Source of the DNA: an uncultured Prevotellaceae bacterium
Lineage (GTDB): Bacteria > Bacteroidota > Bacteroidia > Bacteroidales > Bacteroidaceae
NCBI GenBank assembly: GCA_902775475.1
Contig: CACYME010000016.1
Coordinates: 62,001-126,000 of the forward strand
Direction: 5' to 3'
DNA length: 64,000 nucleotides
Part shown: positions 60,722 through 64,000 of the stretch, in pieces
Layout: each line of letters starts with the position of its first letter
Position numbering within the stretch: the first letter of the stretch is position 1
Position numbers and translations under genes: made by a program
Notes under the pieces: model-generated
The model's database searches: none
What the model was told of the DNA's origin: nothing
Seen by the model: the letters and a program-made list of their open reading frames with translations, nothing else

Positions 60722-61237
60722 TTAACTCTCTTTTGCTTCTTTAGGCTTTTCCGCGCTCTTCAGGAAGTCACGGAGCAGCTGCATAGCCCTGTTGGTGGCG
60801 ATGGCGAGGTTGATGTCGCGCCCATGGTCTTCCTCCACTTTGCAGGTCACCACGTGCTCTGGCGTTCCGCATGCCAGCCAGATGGTGCCTACGGGAATCT
60901 CCTTCGTACCCCCAGAAGGACCGGCGACGCCTGTGGCAGCAACGGCATAATCAGTAGCAAGGGCCTTGCAAGCCCCCTTCACCATAGCCACGGCTACCTC
61001 CTCGCACACGGCGGTCTTCTCCTCCAACAGCTGATGGCTCACTCCGAGCAGGTTCTCCTTCACCTCGTTCACATAGCTGATGATGCCTCCCTTGAAATAT
61101 TTCGAGGCTCCGGGCACAGCTATGATAGCCTCGGCAATACGGCCACCCGTACAACTCTCGGCCGTAGCCACCGTCTTCTCACTCTCCCACAGCAGTTCAC
61201 TGATTTCCCTGCTGATGATTTTTCCTTCAAAATCCAT
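60722..61237 (-). CDS. pncC: CinA-family nicotinamide-nucleotide amidohydrolase
   Basis: A 171-aa stand-alone C-terminal CinA domain, which deamidates nicotinamide mononucleotide in NAD recycling. TVATAESCTGGRIAEAI near residue 22 contains the catalytic Ser-Lys region, and AVAATGVAGPSGGTKEIPVG the conserved AGP-GGT block. The N-terminal MoCF-like domain of long CinA is absent, as in E. coli PncC. It lies downstream of tsaD (48 bp gap) and upstream of rpmB. Confidence 0.92.
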   Translation of the reverse strand: MDFEGKIISREISELLWESEKTVATAESCTGGRIAEAIIAVPGASKYFKGGIISYVNEVKENLLGVSHQLLEEKTAVCEEVAVAMVKGACKALATDYAVAATGVAGPSGGTKEIPVGTIWLACGTPEHVVTCKVEEDHGRDINLAIATNRAMQLLRDFLKSAEKPKEAKES

Positions 61238-61285
61238 CTCTTATATTTACAATTTATTATTCTTGGCTTACTATCTATCTGGCAC

Positions 61286-62314
61286 TTAGCAGAACGTCAC
61301 CTTACTGAATGCCGGTGCATCAATGGGGCAGAACTCTTTGTCGAGGAACTTATAATAGCCCACCACACCTATCATGGCCGCATTATCAGTAGTGTAGCTG
61401 AACTTAGGGATGTAGATAGTCCATCCGTATCTCCGGGCGTGGTCATGGAAAGCATTGCGCAGCCCGTTGTTGGCACTCACGCCACCAGCCACCGCCACAT
61501 GCTTGATGCCCGTCTGCCTAACGGCCAGGCGAAGCTTCTTCATCAAGATGTCAACAATGGTCCATTCCAGCGAGGCGGCAATGTCTTCCTTGTGATGCTC
61601 AATGAAGTCAGGATCATCTTGAATCCACTTTCTAAGACTATACAGGAATGACGTCTTCAGCCCTGAGAAACTATAGTCGAGTCCGGGGATGTGAGGTTCA
61701 GAGAACTGGTAGGCCTTGGGATTGCCCTGACGGGCCAGACGGTCGATGATGGGTCCGCCGGGATAGCCCAGCCCCATCACCTTCGAGCATTTGTCGATGG
61801 CCTCACCCGCAGCATCGTCAATCGTCTGTCCCAGCACCTCCATATTATTATATGCGCGCACGAGGACAATCTGAGAATTGCCACCACTGACAAGCAGACA
61901 GAGGAACGGGAACGGCGGCGGGCAGAAATCGCCTTCGCCACCATTAATGAAATGAGCCATGACGTGCCCCTGAAGATGGTTCACGTCAATCATCGGGATG
62001 CCCAGCGAACGGGCAAAGCCCTTGGCAAAGTTCACGCCTACGAGCAGAGAGCCCATCAGGCCGGGTCCACGGGTGAAAGCGATGGCCGAGAGCTGCTCCT
62101 TGCCGATGCCGGCCCGCCTGATGGCCTCATGTACCACCGGCACAATGTTCTGCTGGTGTGCACGACTGGCCAGCTCGGGCACTACGCCGCCGTAGGCCTC
62201 ATGAACGGCCTGCGATGCCGTGACGTTCGACAGCAGCACCTCGTTTCTGAGCACAGCCGCCGACGTGTCGTCGCAGCTCGACTCGATGGCCAAAATATAG
62301 ATATCCTTATCCAT
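61286..62314 (-). CDS. tsaD: tRNA N6-adenosine threonylcarbamoyltransferase
   Basis: 342 aa. Transfers the threonylcarbamoyl group to A37 of ANN-decoding tRNAs together with TsaB and TsaE. It has an ASKHA ATPase fold: ESSCDDTSAA at 11-20, the metal-binding His113 and His117 in VNHLQGHVMAH, GGNSQIVLV and AVAGGVSANNGLR. It lies 15 bp after map and is probably co-transcribed with it. Confidence 0.97.
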   Translation of the reverse strand: MDKDIYILAIESSCDDTSAAVLRNEVLLSNVTASQAVHEAYGGVVPELASRAHQQNIVPVVHEAIRRAGIGKEQLSAIAFTRGPGLMGSLLVGVNFAKGFARSLGIPMIDVNHLQGHVMAHFINGGEGDFCPPPFPFLCLLVSGGNSQIVLVRAYNNMEVLGQTIDDAAGEAIDKCSKVMGLGYPGGPIIDRLARQGNPKAYQFSEPHIPGLDYSFSGLKTSFLYSLRKWIQDDPDFIEHHKEDIAASLEWTIVDILMKKLRLAVRQTGIKHVAVAGGVSANNGLRNAFHDHARRYGWTIYIPKFSYTTDNAAMIGVVGYYKFLDKEFCPIDAPAFSKVTFC

Positions 62315-62329
62315 CAGAAAAGCAACATT

Positions 62330-63196
62330 TTAGTACGTGAGCACCTCCACGCCGTGCTCGGTCATCAGCAGCGTGTGCTCCCACTGTGCGCTGGGCTTCT
62401 CGTCCTCGGTGATGACTTCCCACTCATAGGGGTCGTCGGCATCGATAAACACTTTCCATGTGCCCATGTTGATCATCGGCTCGATGGTGAACACCATGCC
62501 GGGCACGAGGAGCATGCCCGTGCCACGATGGCCGTAGTGGTTCACGTCGGGCTCTTCATGGAACTTCAGCCCCACGCCATGACCAGCCAGGTCGCGCACG
62601 ATGCCATAGCCATATTTCTTGCAGTGCTTCTCGATGGCATGGCCAATGTCGCCCACGAAGCCCCAGGGCTTGGCGGCCTCCATGCCTATCTCCAGGCATT
62701 CCTTAGCCACACGCACCAGTTGTTCTTTCTCTGGGGTGGTTTTCCCAATGATGAACATGCGGGAAGCGTCGGCATAATAACCATCAAGAATGGTAGTAAA
62801 GTCGACGTTAATAATGTCGCCCTCCTGCAGCACGTCGGTTTCCTTGGGAATGCCGTGGCACACCACTTCGTTGATGCTCGTGCAGACGCTCATGGGGAAT
62901 CCTTCATAGTTCAGGCAGGCCGGAATGGCATTGTGATCCTCGCAATACTTGCGGCAAATCTGGTCGATTTCCAGCGTGTTCATCCCCTCATGGATGGCGG
63001 CGGCAACGGCGTCGAGCACGCCCGTGTTCACCACGCCGGCCTTGCGTATGCCCTCTATTTGTTCGGGAGTCTTGATAAGCTCTCTTGTGGGAACAAGCTT
63101 GCCTTTGTTCTCCCAATACATGATTTGTTTGTCGAAATCCGTCGGTTCCTGTCCTCGCAGACAGTGCCAGCGGCGCTTTTTGGGTTTTGCGCTCAT
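62330..63196 (-). CDS. map: Type I methionine aminopeptidase with N-terminal extension
   Basis: 288 aa. Removes the initiator methionine from nascent proteins. Metal ligands are visible as Asp132, Asp143, His206, Glu239 and Glu273 (VDFTTILDGYYADAS, GHGVG, IEP, WEHT). About 40 residues precede the catalytic domain (SAKPKKRRWHCLRGQEPTD), a basic extension longer than in the minimal E. coli enzyme, which may contact the ribosome. First gene of map-tsaD-pncC; a TACTTTTG promoter element lies 22 bp upstream. Confidence 0.96.
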   Translation of the reverse strand: MSAKPKKRRWHCLRGQEPTDFDKQIMYWENKGKLVPTRELIKTPEQIEGIRKAGVVNTGVLDAVAAAIHEGMNTLEIDQICRKYCEDHNAIPACLNYEGFPMSVCTSINEVVCHGIPKETDVLQEGDIINVDFTTILDGYYADASRMFIIGKTTPEKEQLVRVAKECLEIGMEAAKPWGFVGDIGHAIEKHCKKYGYGIVRDLAGHGVGLKFHEEPDVNHYGHRGTGMLLVPGMVFTIEPMINMGTWKVFIDADDPYEWEVITEDEKPSAQWEHTLLMTEHGVEVLTY

Positions 63197-63218
63197 ATAT
63201 TCTTTTATAAAACAGGTG

Positions 63219-63226
63219 CAAAAGTA
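63219..63226 (-). promoter_or_regulatory. Promoter element of map-tsaD-pncC
   Basis: Minus-strand TACTTTTG, 22 bases before the map ATG. Confidence 0.5.
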
Positions 63227-63328
63227 ATCATTTTTTTTGAGTTAAGCACCATTCAGAGGCAAAAAAGACAAAATAATCCGACGTGGGCGGACAAAAATCC
63301 GCGAATAGGGCCTAAAAATGGCAATGAT

Positions 63329-63583
63329 ATAGCAGTTGACCCTCCCTCTGTTTTCTACGGGGAAGGCAGCGGGCGCTGCCATTGTTTTTCCCGCCCGCTG
63401 CCATTATTGGCAGCGGCCGCTGCCAATATCGTCCCCGTCCGCTGCCAACGGAAAAGGTGTGGCTTTTTTCCCGCTCCGGCGTGCCCTAGGCCCCATTTGG
63501 CGCCGCCTTTTTCCTCTCATCCCTACTGCAGTGGGGAAGCAAGAGGTCTTTCGAGTTGCTTGGCCTTTCTTTGTGCACAATAA
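63329..63583 (+). repeat. Intergenic GC-hairpin element, copy 3
   Basis: Third copy of the element at 6275 and 14127. It contains an 11-bp perfect stem GGCAGCGGGCG/CGCCCGCTGCC and the perfect palindrome ATTGGCAGCGGCCGCTGCCAAT written in two halves (about 63406-63428). The upstream flank (TCCGACGTGGGCGGAC near 63277) is shared with 31370. It lies between the divergent map and ferredoxin genes. Confidence 0.87.
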
Positions 63584-63707
63584 ATTACCATAAAAATACG
63601 ACAACTGCGGATTTTCACGAATCGTCAGCGAAGAGCTTTTTCTGATTTTTCAGCCTCAGCCCCCGCAAGTTTTTGCCTTTTTTCTTGGCAGTGTCGGAAA
63701 GAATTAC

Positions 63708-63715
63708 TAACTTTG
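63708..63715 (+). promoter_or_regulatory. Promoter element of the ferredoxin operon
   Basis: TAACTTTG, 37 bases before the ATG; a TTGG at about 63686 is a poor -33 box. Confidence 0.55.
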
Positions 63716-63752
63716 CACATATTTATTGTAATAACCCATAAGAACGAGTACT

Positions 63753-63983
63753 ATGGCAAAAATGAAAGGCGCTATTGTGGTTGACACTGCCCGCTGCAAG
63801 GGATGCGTGCTCTGTGTGGAAGCATGCCCGCAGAACGTCATCGCCCTGGCAGGCAAGGTCAACGTGCATGGCTATCCCTATGTGGAAGCTGTCAAGGAAG
63901 AGGCTTGCATCGGCTGTGCCTCGTGCGGCATCGTCTGCCCTGACGGATGTATCACTGTTTATCGTAAACGCGTGGAGGACTAA
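63753..63983 (+). CDS. 2x[4Fe-4S] ferredoxin subunit of a 2-oxoacid:ferredoxin oxidoreductase
   Basis: 76 aa with two complete cluster motifs: CKGCVLCVEACP at 15-26 and CIGCASCGIVCP at 52-63. The sequence resembles the small delta subunit (KorD/VorD) of 2-oxoglutarate or 2-oxoisovalerate ferredoxin oxidoreductases, which passes electrons from the thiamine enzyme to ferredoxin. The next gene starts 3 bp later, as expected for the alpha subunit in such operons. Confidence 0.9.
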   Translation: MAKMKGAIVVDTARCKGCVLCVEACPQNVIALAGKVNVHGYPYVEAVKEEACIGCASCGIVCPDGCITVYRKRVED

Positions 63984-63986
63984 GCT

Positions 63987-64000
63987 ATGGCAGAACAAAA
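63987..64000 (+). CDS. Start of the next gene, cut by the window edge
   Basis: ATG followed by GCA GAA CAA AA. Only four codons are visible. From its position 3 bp after the ferredoxin gene it is expected to be the alpha subunit of the 2-oxoacid oxidoreductase, but the sequence alone cannot show that. Confidence 0.5.

Overview
The window is chromosomal DNA from a member of the Bacteroidota, most likely a Prevotella-like Bacteroidales. The sequence evidence is: promoters of the TTTG-N19-21-TAnnTTTG type in front of many genes, a Bacteroides-type serine palmitoyltransferase with a lipid kinase beside it, GH105-DUF4861, DUF4450 and GH3 plant-glycan genes, an OMP beta-barrel receptor, DUF4295 next to L28/L33, and IS elements typical of the phylum. 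No phage, CRISPR array, rRNA operon or plasmid function was seen.

Layout. 1-2.6 kb (-): ffh-folD-small TPR operon. 2.7-13.0 kb (+): mfd, gyrA, two secreted TPR paralogues and a WecB-like epimerase that has lost key catalytic residues. 13.0-17.7 kb (-): type I asparaginase, then AraC regulator, condensation-like acyltransferase, a TIGR04076/lipoprotein fusion and a 27-codon remnant of an EFR1-type flavodoxin gene. 17.8-21.1 kb: cyclophilin-like lipoprotein (+) and lipoprotein-murB-MBL hydrolase (-). 21.2-25.1 kb: tRNA-Arg(CCG) and tRNA-Val(CAC), a decayed ISL3-like element, a complete-looking IS66-type element, tRNA-Pro(TGG). 25.3-27.6 kb: sphingolipid pair, spt (-) and lipid kinase (+). 27.6-42.2 kb: FeoB-associated peptide, DUF4450 protein, DIP1984 protein, OMP barrel, a P1B-ATPase lacking its N-domain, GH105-DUF4861 and DPP-IV peptidase. 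42.3-44.7 kb: UvrD helicase (-). 44.8-52.0 kb (+): surface polysaccharide cluster (two-domain glycosyltransferase, flippase, three glycosyltransferases). 52.2-54.6 kb: GH3. 54.7-59.7 kb: leucine operon leuA-leuC-leuD-leuA2 with 4-bp overlaps and no leuB. 60-63.2 kb: DUF4295/L33/L28, cinA, tsaD, map. 63.7 kb to end: ferredoxin of a 2-oxoacid oxidoreductase operon, whose next gene is cut by the window edge.

The most unusual content is in the repeats and RNAs. One GC-rich hairpin element of about 250 bp occurs three times in intergenic DNA, and a second element of about 410 bp occurs twice in opposite orientation around 31.5-48.8 kb. Hairpin-type repeats of the kind usually found between genes are also read through in frame inside mfd and inside a glycosyltransferase. 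A closed structured RNA candidate (32.5 kb) and a promoter-to-terminator small RNA candidate (31.0 kb) are not explained by any gene. All family names come from reading the sequence; no database search was run.
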